Source: Eonycteris spelaea (lineage: Eukaryota; Chordata; Mammalia; Chiroptera; Pteropodidae). From it: a stretch of DNA of 64,000 nucleotides. The first letter of the stretch is position 1; the number at the start of each line of letters is the position of its first letter. The stretch covers positions 13,663,001 to 13,727,000 of the forward strand of contig PUFA01000007.1 of the NCBI GenBank assembly GCA_003508835.1, given 5' to 3'. A model generated the notes under the pieces. That model made no database searches. It was not told where the DNA came from and worked only from the letters and a program-made list of their open reading frames with translations. Shown here one piece after another: positions 43,069-52,535 of this stretch. A program made the translations under genes and the position numbers.

Positions 43069-43140
43069 AAATGAGCTGATGTAGGTAATGTGTGTAGCAC
43101 AGGGCCTGAGCTCAATGACTGATGTCATTACCAGATGTCC
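43069..43140 (+). repeat. MIR SINE, right part
   Basis: AAAATGAGCTGATGTAGGTA, TGTGTGTAGCACAGGGCCTG and AGCTCAATGACTGATG are the sense MIR 3' end and continue the piece ending at 42989. Confidence 0.75.
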
Positions 43141-43484
43141 ACAGGAGTCTGGGTTTCCTGCTGTTGCTGCTACCCATTGAGGGATGGTCTAGGCAATTCC
43201 CCCTGTGCCCTTGGCCCCTATCTGAAGATCCAGGGTCTAAAAAGGAAAAGAATGAAATAAAATGGACTCTAAGGTCCTAATTGCCACATTATCGTTTTTA
43301 GGAGGGCTCAAGTTCGTCAGAGGAAGTAAAAGCTCCAAATTAGTAGTTTGATTTTCAGGGCTCCCTTTTTCTTTTGGCATCTTCACCCCCACCCCACCCC
43401 TTGATCTCCCAGGTGCTCCCGGTAGGAGGAGAGCCCCTGCACAGCTGCTCATGGCAGAGTGCTCTCTACTGCACATTAGCGGCA

Positions 43485-43655
43485 TGGGTGACTTGGGAGA
43501 TCATCTATCCTGGCCTTCTCTCATTGCAGGTGAGGAAACCGAGGTCCACAGACGTGAAGGGATCTACCCACCATCACACAACTATGGATCCCAGAGCCAG
43601 CATTAGAACCCACTTACTCTTCCTCCACGTTCACCACGCCCACTGCTTCTCCTCC
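43485..43655 (-). repeat. MIR3 SINE (antisense)
   Basis: GAGATCATCTATCCTGGCCT, GGTGAGGAAACCGAGGTCCA, ATCACACAACTATGGATCCC and ACGCCCACTGCTTCTCC follow antisense MIR3. Confidence 0.78.
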
Positions 43656-43764
43656 TCTACCTGAGTAAGTGGAAGGGGCACAGGAAGGAGGGATGCCTGA
43701 ACTCCTACGCGAGGAGTTTTGCTTGGAACTGGACAACCTCCAAAGAGGCCAAATCAAGAATTGG

Positions 43765-43860
43765 AAGGCTCGTCTTGCCTCCAGTTTTGGCCTAAGTCGT
43801 CTGTGTGCTTTGAGTAAACTACCTAATTCCTCTGTGCCTTTTTTCCCTCAACTCTACCCC
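43765..43860 (+). repeat. MIR fragment
   Basis: GTCTGTGTGCTTTGAGTAAA and CTACCTAATTCCTCTGTGCC resemble the MIR core. Weak. Confidence 0.45.
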
Positions 43861-43874
43861 TATTGCTCTTAAAG

Positions 43875-44600
43875 CATGACTTTCCCAAACCTTACCAATT
43901 ATTACACAAAAAGGCCCTCAGGTGATAAAACCTTTTTTCAGATATGAAGTCACCCTGGCTCCTGCTGGAAGAATCCATGTGAAGCTTTAAGCTCGGTTCC
44001 CAGGGTTTTGCACTTAGCTTCGGAGCCTTCTCTTCCAGCGAGTGAACAACGCCCATTAGAACCCCAAATCTACCTGCAGCCCCTGGGGTCTAGGACCAAC
44101 TTCTGCATTTGTGCATCCCAGAGAGGAAAGCGCCTGCTGTCGCACTGATGCACCCATTCCGCCTGGCTAATTCCACTGCAGAACACTGTGTCTTTGAGGG
44201 CCTGGCAGCAACTGGTCCTACCTGTTTGGAGTGAGTACATTCTGTTTGCTGGAGAGATGGAGGGAGAGCAATACACACCACATCCTATCCTCGTGAATGC
44301 CATTTCAGGTTAATGGTTACCATGCACAGCAGTGCTGAGTCAAACTGCACCTACAGAAGGCCCTTCCCAGGAGGCTGGCGGGCAGTGCACAGACAAGGTC
44401 ACTGTGTGCTCTGGTGAGGAGGGAGTGGTGCCTACAGGTGCCAAGTGTGGTCTCACAGCTCATACATTTAGAAGGGGGGAGGTTGGGACACAGATTTTCT
44501 CATTTTCTAAGACAATCTATTTACATTCACTATTGACATTGGAGTACTGTTACTGAAGCTGAAATTTGTGTCATTCGGTAAAAATACCCTATCAGCCTAA
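43875..44600. other. anonymous non-coding segment
   Basis: No gene or recognised repeat. It is slightly GC-richer than average. Confidence 0.35.
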
Positions 44601-44659
44601 CCTGATATGACAGAACATCAACTAAATCCCACAGAAAAAGTTCCTATCTCTGGCCAGAA

Positions 44660-45070
44660 CCAGATTTTTTTTTTTTTCCCCAGCCAGAGCCATTCTCTCT
44701 GCTGGGGAGTCAAGTGGGCCGTCTGCAGACTGACAGTTGGTGGGCGTTTCTAAACACCAGAATGACTGAAGTTGATGGCTATCAGGACCCCAGCCAGCCT
44801 CTTCATTGGCCAGCAACAAAGCAAAAATGTTCCCCTCATGAGGTCTCAATTTACAGGCTTTTCACATTGATAATTAGGCAAGGTTTGCCACCTGCACTTC
44901 TGTTTAGAGGTTCCTCCCAAGACACCTACCATCTGCCTTTAATCAGCCCAGCTGTGACCCACCTGTTCCCATTGCCACCTCCGGACAATGCTCTAGGGCT
45001 AAAAAGCTGTGACCTTGCCCAACTTTGTGGGTCAGCAAAACCAGCTCAGTGATTTAGCAGAACCAAGGAG
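44660..45070. promoter_or_regulatory. repeat-poor island with E-box and GATA-like words (candidate CNE)
   Basis: CTCAATTTACAGGCTTTTCA, CATTGATAATTAGGCAAGG, TTTGCCACCTGCAC, CAGCCCAGCTGTGACCCACC and TGTTCCCATTGCCACC fall within about 150 bases. No repeat is recognised. Open frames (75 and 112 codons, opposite strands) have no motif. Confidence 0.28.
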
Positions 45071-45119
45071 ACTCTCCTCTCCTAAGGAAAAAAAAAAAAA
45101 TTTCCCCATCCCTAAAATT

Positions 45120-45240
45120 CCATCTTTAGTGCACAATTACTTTGTGTCAAGCATTGGCCTCTGTTGCAATTCTCATTTAAGTCCCAATAACTCTGGGAGA
45201 GGTAAAAATATACATTTTTAGCATTGAGATACATTTATCA
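45120..45240 (-). repeat. MIR fragment (antisense)
   Basis: TTACTTTGTGTCAAGCATTG, CAATTCTCATTTAAGTCCCA and ATAACTCTGGGAGAGGTAAA follow antisense MIR loosely. Confidence 0.5.
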
Positions 45241-45569
45241 GATTGAGAAAGATAGTATAAAAACTTTGGGTGTTGGAGGTGGGGGCTGCACTGAAAATGG
45301 AAGAAGAGAGTCCAAGGAGATGAGAAACAAATTGACTGCTAAAGAAGAGTCTGGGCCTCAAAGGCACAATAAGGGTATTTCCTGAGTGACCAGAGTTACT
45401 GATTCTTTTTTTCTCTCCCCCCTTAAAACAAACAAACAAATAAAAATGTAGGCTTTCATGCACATGAATTCATAATAACCATAGCAAATACTTTCATTTG
45501 TCCATCCAACAAACAACAAACCCCTTTCTTTTGGGAACTTTTCATTCCATACTTTAAGCCCATGTGATT

Positions 45570-46040
45570 CAGGTGAAGCTGACTTCATGCCCAGGCTATA
45601 AGCATCATCCGGGCCTGGTCTATCAGATCACTGCATCCCACGCGCCCACTACCATAGTCACTATTACATCAGTAGGCAGGCATGTGGCCTGAGCTAAGCC
45701 CACGAAGCTCAAATAGAGGGCTTTTGCTAAAACTATTGAAAAAGGGAAGCTGACTTTTGCCTTTTAGTGGTACTAAGCTGATGGCACACAGGCCTAGACG
45801 AGCTAGTGGTCTTCTTACTGTGGTATGTGAAGAGCCTGTCTGGGAATGAAACCAATTCAGAGGAGTACAGAACTAAAACTTTCAGATACCCATATTCTTT
45901 ATGATAGCATTCAAATACCTAGCTCTGACTACACATGCAGCCAGCATAACCTCAGACCTTTTAGTTACATAAGCCAAAAACTTCCCCCTCTTTCTTAGCC
46001 AGTTTGAGTTTCTGATACACTAGAACAAATTCTCAGTGTA
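45570..46040 (+). mobile_element. ERVL-type LTR (LTR16/LTR33-like)
   Basis: GGCATGTGGCCTGAGCTAAG, TCTGGGAATGAAACCAATTC, CAGAGGAGTACAGAACTAAA, CTTTTAGTTACATAAGCCAA and TAGCCAGTTTGAGTTTCTGA follow an old ERVL LTR pattern ('...TTACGTGAGCCAATAAATTCCC...AGCCAGTTTGAGTTGG'). The exact family name is uncertain. Confidence 0.55.
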
Positions 46041-46291
46041 ACACTAACTTTATCATATGGTTCACAACTGTCTTAGTCCCTAACTGCTGGTAGCATTCTC
46101 CTCTACCTGATTTTGTCACATTCCGGTGAACTTGGTCCAAACTTAGGCATTGGTATACTTACTAGTTAATTGGGGATTATAATGAGGCAGATAGAAGGGA
46201 GAAAAAGAGAACTACTAATATGGCAGAACCTTGCTCTCCTTTGAAGATGCACACTGTGGAAATCCAAAGTCTTAAGCTGGCAAAGGCAGAC

Positions 46292-46455
46292 TTCACACTT
46301 AAAATGAGGTCCCTGGACCAGCAGCGGGCATCACCTGGAACTTCTTAAGACTGCAGAACCTCGACCTTACACCTGACCTACGAATCAGAATCTGCATTTT
46401 AACAAGGCCCTCAAGTGATTCATGAACACAGGATAGGTAGAGAAACATTGCTCAA
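46292..46455 (+). mobile_element. MER5A-like hAT element
   Basis: GTCCCTGGACCAGCAGCGGG, CATCACCTGGAACTTCTTAA, GAATCAGAATCTGCATTTTA and CAAGGCCCTCAAGTGATTCA, ending GAGAAACATTG, follow antisense-type MER5 words. Confidence 0.78.
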
Positions 46456-46489
46456 GAGATCGGGAGGCAGAGCCCCCAGGAGCAATATC

Positions 46490-46640
46490 AGTTGTATAAG
46501 CCAGGTACCATGCATGGTCTCAGTTAAAAGTAGAGTTTGAAAATTGCTTATCACTGCAATCTCCACATTTTACAGAGGGGTATGCTCAGGCTGAGAAAGG
46601 ACAAATGACTTGTTTAGGATCAGAAGCAGCTGCTCAGTCA
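46490..46640 (-). repeat. MIR fragment (antisense)
   Basis: CACATTTTACAGAGGGGTAT, CTCAGGCTGAGAAAGGACAA and ATGACTTGTTTAGGATCAGA follow antisense MIR. Confidence 0.62.
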
Positions 46641-46684
46641 AGATGAAAAGCAAGCATTCTGAAAATGTTTGTGACTTGGTTAGA

Positions 46685-47575
46685 CAAAGATTTCTTAGAT
46701 GGAACAGCAAAAGCATGATCCATTTTTAAAAATAAGTTAGACTACATCGAAATTAAAAACCTTTATTTTTTGAAAGACACTGTTAAGAAAATAAAAAGAC
46801 AAGCTATAGTCTGATGGAAAATATTTGCAAAACACATATTAAAGGACTTATCCTCTCCAACTCAATAATAAGAGAACAAATGACCCAATTAAAAATGGAG
46901 AAAATATTTGAATAGCTACTTCACAAAAAACTTACATGGATGACAAATAACCACATAAAAAGATGCTCAAACATCTTTAGTTATCAGGAAAATGCAAATA
47001 AAACCACAGTGAGATACCTGTACATACCTACTAGGTTGGCAAAAAGAGACAACAACAAAGGCAGTGAGGAGAATGTGAAACACCTCAAATGTTCATGCTA
47101 CTGGCAAGAATGCAAAATGGAGCAACACTTTAGAAACATTTGGTAGTTTGTTATAAACAGAAATATGCATTTATCATTTGACCAAGAAATCCTACCCCAA
47201 CATAAATAAAAAGTTATTTTCATGCAAAAAAAAAAGTGTATATGCAAACATTTATGGAAGCTTTAGTCGCAATAACCAAAACCTGCAAATAACCCGAATA
47301 TCCTTCAACTACTGAATGGGTAAATAAACTGTGGTACATCCATAAAATATTCTCTCAGCAATAAAAAAAGACTGAAAAATACATGAACATGAATGAATCT
47401 TAAAAGTGTTGTGCTGGGTGAAGGAAGCTAGATGCAAAAGGCTATATACTGTATGAGTCCACTTATATGACACTCTAGAAAAAACAAAACTATAGGCACA
47501 AAAATTAGATTAGTGATTGCCAGGGGCTGAGGTGGGGGAGGAGGTTGACTATAAGTGGCTATATTGTATTGACTG
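46685..47575 (+). mobile_element. L1 LINE 3' region, left part
   Basis: GGAAAATATTTGCAAAACAC, AAAGATGCTCAAACATCTTT, AATGCAAATAAAACCACAGT, ACATCCATAAAATATTCTCT and GATTGCCAGGGGCTGAGGTG are ordered L1 ORF2 C-terminal and 3' UTR words. It is cut by an MLT1 LTR at about 47590. Confidence 0.92.
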
Positions 47576-47589
47576 TAAAGTGGCTGCAA

Positions 47590-47962
47590 AGTGCCAGAAA
47601 CTGTGTGGCTAACACAACAGAAATTTATTGTTCCACAATTCTGGAGGCTAGAAGTCCAAATTCAAGGTGTTAGCTAGTTGGATTCTTCTGAGGGCCATGA
47701 GAGAGGGGTGTGTTTCCAGCCTCTTCTCTTGACTTGTTATGGCCATCTTCCTGTTCATATGATGGTCTCTGTGTGTCTGTCTTTAAATTTCACCCTTTTT
47801 TTTAGGATACGGTCATATTGGATTATGGTCCACCCTAATGACCTCATTTTAACTTGATTACCTCTGTAAAAACCCAATCTCCAAATGAGGTTACTTCTAA
47901 GGTGTTGGGGTTCAGGAGGTCACCATATGAATTTTGTGGGGACATAAATCAATCCGTAACAG
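47590..47962 (-). mobile_element. MLT1 (ERVL-MaLR) solo LTR inside L1
   Basis: ACACAACAGAAATTTATTGT, CCACAATTCTGGAGGCTAGA, CACCCTAATGACCTCATTTT, CCAATCTCCAAATGAGGTTA and the end GGACATAAATCAATCCGTAA follow antisense MLT1. L1 sequence lies on both sides. Confidence 0.87.
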
Positions 47963-48118
47963 GAGTACGATGTAACTTGTTGAGGCTATGGAACTGTTCT
48001 ATATCTTAATTAAGTTAGTGGTCCTGTGTGGGTGTATGTAGTTGTCAATACGCATGAAACTGTACACTAAAAAGCATAAATTTTACTGCATGTAACATAA
48101 CTTAATTTTTAATCTCTA
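47963..48118 (+). mobile_element. L1 LINE 3' end, right part
   Basis: TTAGTGGTCCTGTGTGGGTG, GAAACTGTACACTAAAAAGC and TAAATTTTACTGCATGTAAC finish the L1 3' UTR broken at about 47575. Confidence 0.88.
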
Positions 48119-48119
48119 A

Positions 48120-49490
48120 AAAATGAAGCAGTTTTACAAATTTTTCTTCAAAAGATTATTACTCTTCCTAATCTACTGCACTGTCCTGTGTTTCCGGCAT
48201 CTGTGGGTGAAGTAAGACTGATTTTTTAGAACTTCAAGTAGATCACAGTTTCACAGAAAAGGTTATTTTTCTGTGAATTTGTCTACATTCCACAAAACCC
48301 AGATTCCATCATATCAAATGCCCATTTAATAAACTGCCTTTCTGAAGTGAGATGAAGTAATACAAAGTGAGGGCCAGCTACGAAAATCTGGTTTGGGACC
48401 TGCCAAGGTTAGCTGGAGCTGGGCTGTGCTCCCAGCCAGCGGGTGGAAGCTGCACATGCTCTGGAGTCTCAGCCCCCACCTGAGGCCACTCAGAGGACAC
48501 GTGCAGGAGAGGGAGACAGGAGATCAAACAGCCTGCCAGCTACACTCAGATACACAGAAAAGAACTCAGGAGGTGACCTCATCTTCATGGAAGGGGGACA
48601 GGTGGGTGAACTTGCTCTATACACTTCATTTGGGGTGCGGGGATATGTGAGTTAGACACATACAGATCTCATTTTACAAAAAAAGAAAAATATTGGAAAA
48701 GGCCAGAGACAACAAACCTTGAAGCACTTCCCCACCCATTCCCCTAATCCCTGGCAGTTTCTTCTGCCCCTGTGCATTCTTCTCTCTCTTATTCTGCCAC
48801 CATGTGACTTTTAGCCATTCTCCAGGTCACTAACTATACCTACTCAGGCCAAATGGCATTGCTTGACCAGTAGTAGAAGCAGAAAGTCTATGCTTCTCTT
48901 TCATGTGTGTGTGTGTGCGTGCAACCTAAGTCAATGTGTATGGAGATGACTGGAAAAGAGAAATCATGATTCTGGAAAAATCCAAAGTGAGCTACAGCAT
49001 TTCAGGAAGTTGTTCTCTTTGTAGGCAGCTCTTTCTGAGCACCCGACTTCATCAGCCTGCACAGGGGTGGTGTCGCTAAGACTGGGGACTGAGGCCAGCT
49101 GGAGCCAACAGGGAGTTAACTGGAAAGAAGATTGCTCAGAGCAGATCTTCTCAGGGTTTTGATCAGAATGTCCTCCAGATGCAGCTGAACTGGGGAAGGA
49201 CGCGGGGCTCCACGGCAGTACGCTGGGCCAGGCTGCTGTCGGTAGGTTGGCTGGCTGCCGGCCAGGCCTCTGACATGTTTGACAGCACGGCTTGTCCTTT
49301 CCGGTTATCTTTCAGAAATGAGCTCACTGTTTTGTTAACCTTCTCATTTTCATGGATGCTCTGTCTAGCTTCTATACAGTCTGAGCCTGCTGGTTTGTCT
49401 TTGTGTTTCTATTTCTGGTACTTTTTTTCTTATCTTCTAAATTTTATTTCCCCTAATTTTTATTTCCTGAACTGAAACAGAAAGGTTCCA
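48120..49490. other. anonymous, locally GC-rich segment
   Basis: No gene or named repeat. Patches at 48395-48545 and 49060-49310 are GC-rich with several CpGs. Open frames of 70-98 codons lack motifs. A short (GT)n lies at 48904-48920. Confidence 0.35.
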
Positions 49491-49494
49491 TTTC

Positions 49495-49555
49495 CATGGA
49501 CTTAGTTTTCTCATCCGTAAAATATGAGTAGAGGAAGGTGCTCCTTTCAGCCAGT
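49495..49555 (+). repeat. MIR fragment
   Basis: GGACTTAGTTTTCTCATCCG and TAAAATATGAGTAGAGGAAG match the MIR 'CAGTTTCCTCATCTGTAAAATGGG' core. Confidence 0.5.
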
Positions 49556-49624
49556 TTTGTGTCCAGAAAGCAGATTTGGACTCAGCAGGTCTGGGTTTCT
49601 ATATTTATACAGATGACTAGAAAC

Positions 49625-49799
49625 TGTCACACACCCTCTCTGTCTTTCTCTCGTTTAGCCTTCACAATAACCCTGTGGGGTAACATTACTATCTTCACGT
49701 ACGTGAGGTAACTGAGGCACAGAACATCACAGACTTCCCCCACATTACGTGGCTAGTCCGAGAGGGTAGGCAGGCAGGGTCTGAGCTCCAGGGTTCTTA
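49625..49799 (-). repeat. MIR SINE (antisense)
   Basis: GCCTTCACAATAACCCTGTG, GGGTAACATTACTATCTTCA, GAGGTAACTGAGGCACAGAA and AGGGTCTGAGCTCCAGG follow antisense MIR. An L1 is inserted at its right edge. Confidence 0.8.
49786..49799. repeat. left target-site duplication of the inverted L1
   Basis: CTCCAGGGTTCTTA here matches CTCTCAGGGTTCCTA at 50405-50419 with one substitution and one indel, bracketing the L1 insertion. Confidence 0.7.
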
Positions 49800-50404
49800 C
49801 CTTTTTTCCCCTAGCTTTATTGAGATACAATTGACATAGAATATTGTATAGGTTTAAGGTGTAAAATGTGATGGTTTGATATATGTATACATTGTGACAT
49901 GATTGCTACAAGAAAGTGAGTTAACGCATCCACCACCTCACATAGGTACGACTTATTTTTGTGCGATTAGCACTTATATTATCTTAGCAACTTTTAAATA
50001 TACGATACAAAAATAGACGTATATAAACAGTATTGTTAGCTATAGTCACCATGCTATATATTGAAGAGAGAGCTGCACCTCCATTCTCCTTGCAGCAGTA
50101 CTCACAGCAGCCAAGATATGGAAACAACCCGTGTCCATCGACAGATAGATGCGGGAAATGGTATCTACATAATGGAATATTATGTAGCCATAAACAAGAA
50201 GGACATCTTGCCATTTGGGACAACATGGATGATCCTTGAGGGTATGTGCTAAGTGAAATAAATTCAATAAAGGTAAATGCTGTATGATCTCACTTGCATA
50301 TAGAATCTAAAACACAGAACTCAGAGAAGCAGAACAAATTGATGGTTGCTAGAGGCGGAAGGTGGGGAGTGAGGAAATGGGTGAAGTTGGTCAAAAGTTA
50401 CAAA
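49800..50404 (-). mobile_element. 5'-inverted (twin-primed) L1 insertion
   Basis: The left about 260 bases are an L1 3' end in minus orientation (GCTTTATTGAGATACAATTG, GGTTTGATATATGTATACAT, AGCTATAGTCACCATGCTAT). From about 50085 the sequence turns to plus orientation (CAAGATATGGAAACAACCCG, ATAATGGAATATTATGTAGC, GATGGTTGCTAGAGGCGGAA) and stops where the left piece would begin in an intact L1. This is one element with its 5' part inverted. Confidence 0.85.
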
Positions 50405-50419
50405 CTCTCAGGGTTCCTA
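50405..50419. repeat. right target-site duplication of the inverted L1
   Basis: CTCTCAGGGTTCCTA repeats the left-hand 49786-49799 sequence with minor change. Confidence 0.7.
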
Positions 50420-50424
50420 TTCTC

Positions 50425-50600
50425 AAGCATTCCACTCCGTCCGCAACTTCAGGGCCAGCGCTACATCTCTGCAGTGTGATCGTGAGTGCATCATTTGGCC
50501 CCTCTGAGCATAACTTTTCTCATCTGGCGAATGGGGACAATTACATGGTTCTCATCAGAAGTAACCAGCTGCTGTATGTGAAAGTGGCGAAAGCCCCCAC
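50425..50600 (+). repeat. MIR SINE
   Basis: CAGTGTGATCGTGAGTGCAT, TTGGCCCCTCTGAGCATAAC and TTTTCTCATCTGGCGAATGG follow the sense MIR core. Confidence 0.75.
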
Positions 50601-50734
50601 AACGTCAGCCTGCCACAAGAGGTCTCTTGTCATTCTTGCATCTTCTCTTCCCTTGTCTCCATGTTGGCAGCCATGCGGGTGGATGATCATCCCTGAGCAC
50701 TCCACATCACAAGAGCTAACCGTTTGGAGCACTT

Positions 50735-50955
50735 ATTAGACAGCAGGTACTACACTGAGCACTTTGCATGCTTTGCTTCCTCTGCCTTTGATTTAACCTC
50801 ACAGCAAACCTAGGAGACAGGAGCTACAATTATCCCCATTTTACAGGTGAAGCTGAGGTGCCAAGAGATTGAGTAATTTGCCCAAGTTCCCACAGCCCGT
50901 TAGTGGCAGAGCCAGTACTTAAAATGTGGTCTGTCCAGCCCATTCTGTCATCTGC
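50735..50955 (-). repeat. MIR SINE (antisense)
   Basis: CAGCAGGTACTACACTGAGC, AACCTCACAGCAAACCTAGG, CCCATTTTACAGGTGAAGCT and CCCGTTAGTGGCAGAGCCAG follow antisense MIR. Confidence 0.9.
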
Positions 50956-51458
50956 TGTGCTAGTGCTAAGAAAACCACTAGGGTGAGAGCAGGGGGAAAC
51001 TGTGTGGCTGAAATTGAAGGCATCTTGTTAGCTAGTTCTATTTCAGAGTGAAAAACAAAATTGAAAATACTTCCGCTGCTGTAATTACGTGTCAGTGCTT
51101 TACTTTCAAGGCTCTACTTAGCACTTGTCCTGGGCAAAGAGAAAATTCATCTCTCTCTTTTTTTTTTTTCAATTTTTATTTTTTAATTGAGTTGCCATTT
51201 AATATTATTTTATATTAGTTTCAGATATACAGTATAGTGGTTAGACATTTATATAATTAACAAAATGATTCCCCTGATAAATCTAGTATCCACTTGGCAC
51301 TATACATGTTGATTACAATATTATTGACTATATTCCCTATACTGTATTTCACATCTCCATGATTATTTTATAACTATCAATTTGTGCTTCTTAATGCCTT
51401 CACCTTCTTGACTCAGCTCACTAACCCTTCTCCCATCTGCCAATCACCAGTTTGTTCT

Positions 51459-52491
51459 CTATGAGTCTCCTTCCATTTTGTTTGTTGGTTTATTTTGTTC
51501 TTTAAGTGAAATCAGATGGTATTTGTCTTTCTCTCTCTGACTTATTTCACTTAACATAATACCCTCTAGGTCCACCCATGTCATTGTAAATGGTAAGATT
51601 TCATTTTTTAATGGCCAAGTAATATTCTATGGTATATCTGTACCACAACTTCTTTACACAATTGTCTATTGATGAGCACTTAGGTTGCTTCTATAGCTTG
51701 ACTATTGTAAATAGCGCTGCAGTGGACACAGGAGTGCATATATTTTTTCAATTTAATGTTTTGGTTTTCTTTGGTTAAATACCCAGAAGTGCAATTGCTG
51801 GGTCATAAGATAGTTCTATTTTTAATTTTTTTGAGGAATCTCCAAACTGTTATTTATAATGGCTGTACCAATTTGCAACCCCACCAACAGTGTACAAGGG
51901 TTCCCTTTTCTCCACATCCTCACCAACACTTATTGTTTTTTTATTTATTGATGATAGCCATTCTGACAGGTGTGAGGTGATATCTCATTGTGGTTTTAAT
52001 TTGCATCTTCTGATCATTAAGTGCATCTTTTCATGAGTCTATGGCCATCTATATGTCCTCTTTGGAGTAATGGCCTATTCATGGTCTTTTGCCCATTTGA
52101 TTAGATTGTGTTGGGGGTTTGTTTGTTTGATCGGTGTTGAGTTGTACGAGTTCTTTATAGATTTTGTATATTAAGCCCTTATCTGATGTATCATTGGCAA
52201 ATATCTTCATCCATTCTATAGTAGGTTTTCTTTTGTTTTATTGATATTTTCTTTTGCTATGCAAAAACTTTGTAGTTTGATGTACTCCCATTTGTTTATT
52301 TTTCTTTTGTTTCTCCTGCCAGAGAACACATATCAGAAAAATATTACTGAGAGCAATATCAGATAGTTTACAACCTATGTTTTCTTCTAGAAATTTTATG
52401 GTTTTGGGTCTTACATTTAGATCTATAATTATGTGTTTATTTTTTGTATTTGGTGTAATAAGGTGATTCATTTTCTTTTCTTTTCTTTCAT

Positions 52492-52535
<44 letters not shown>

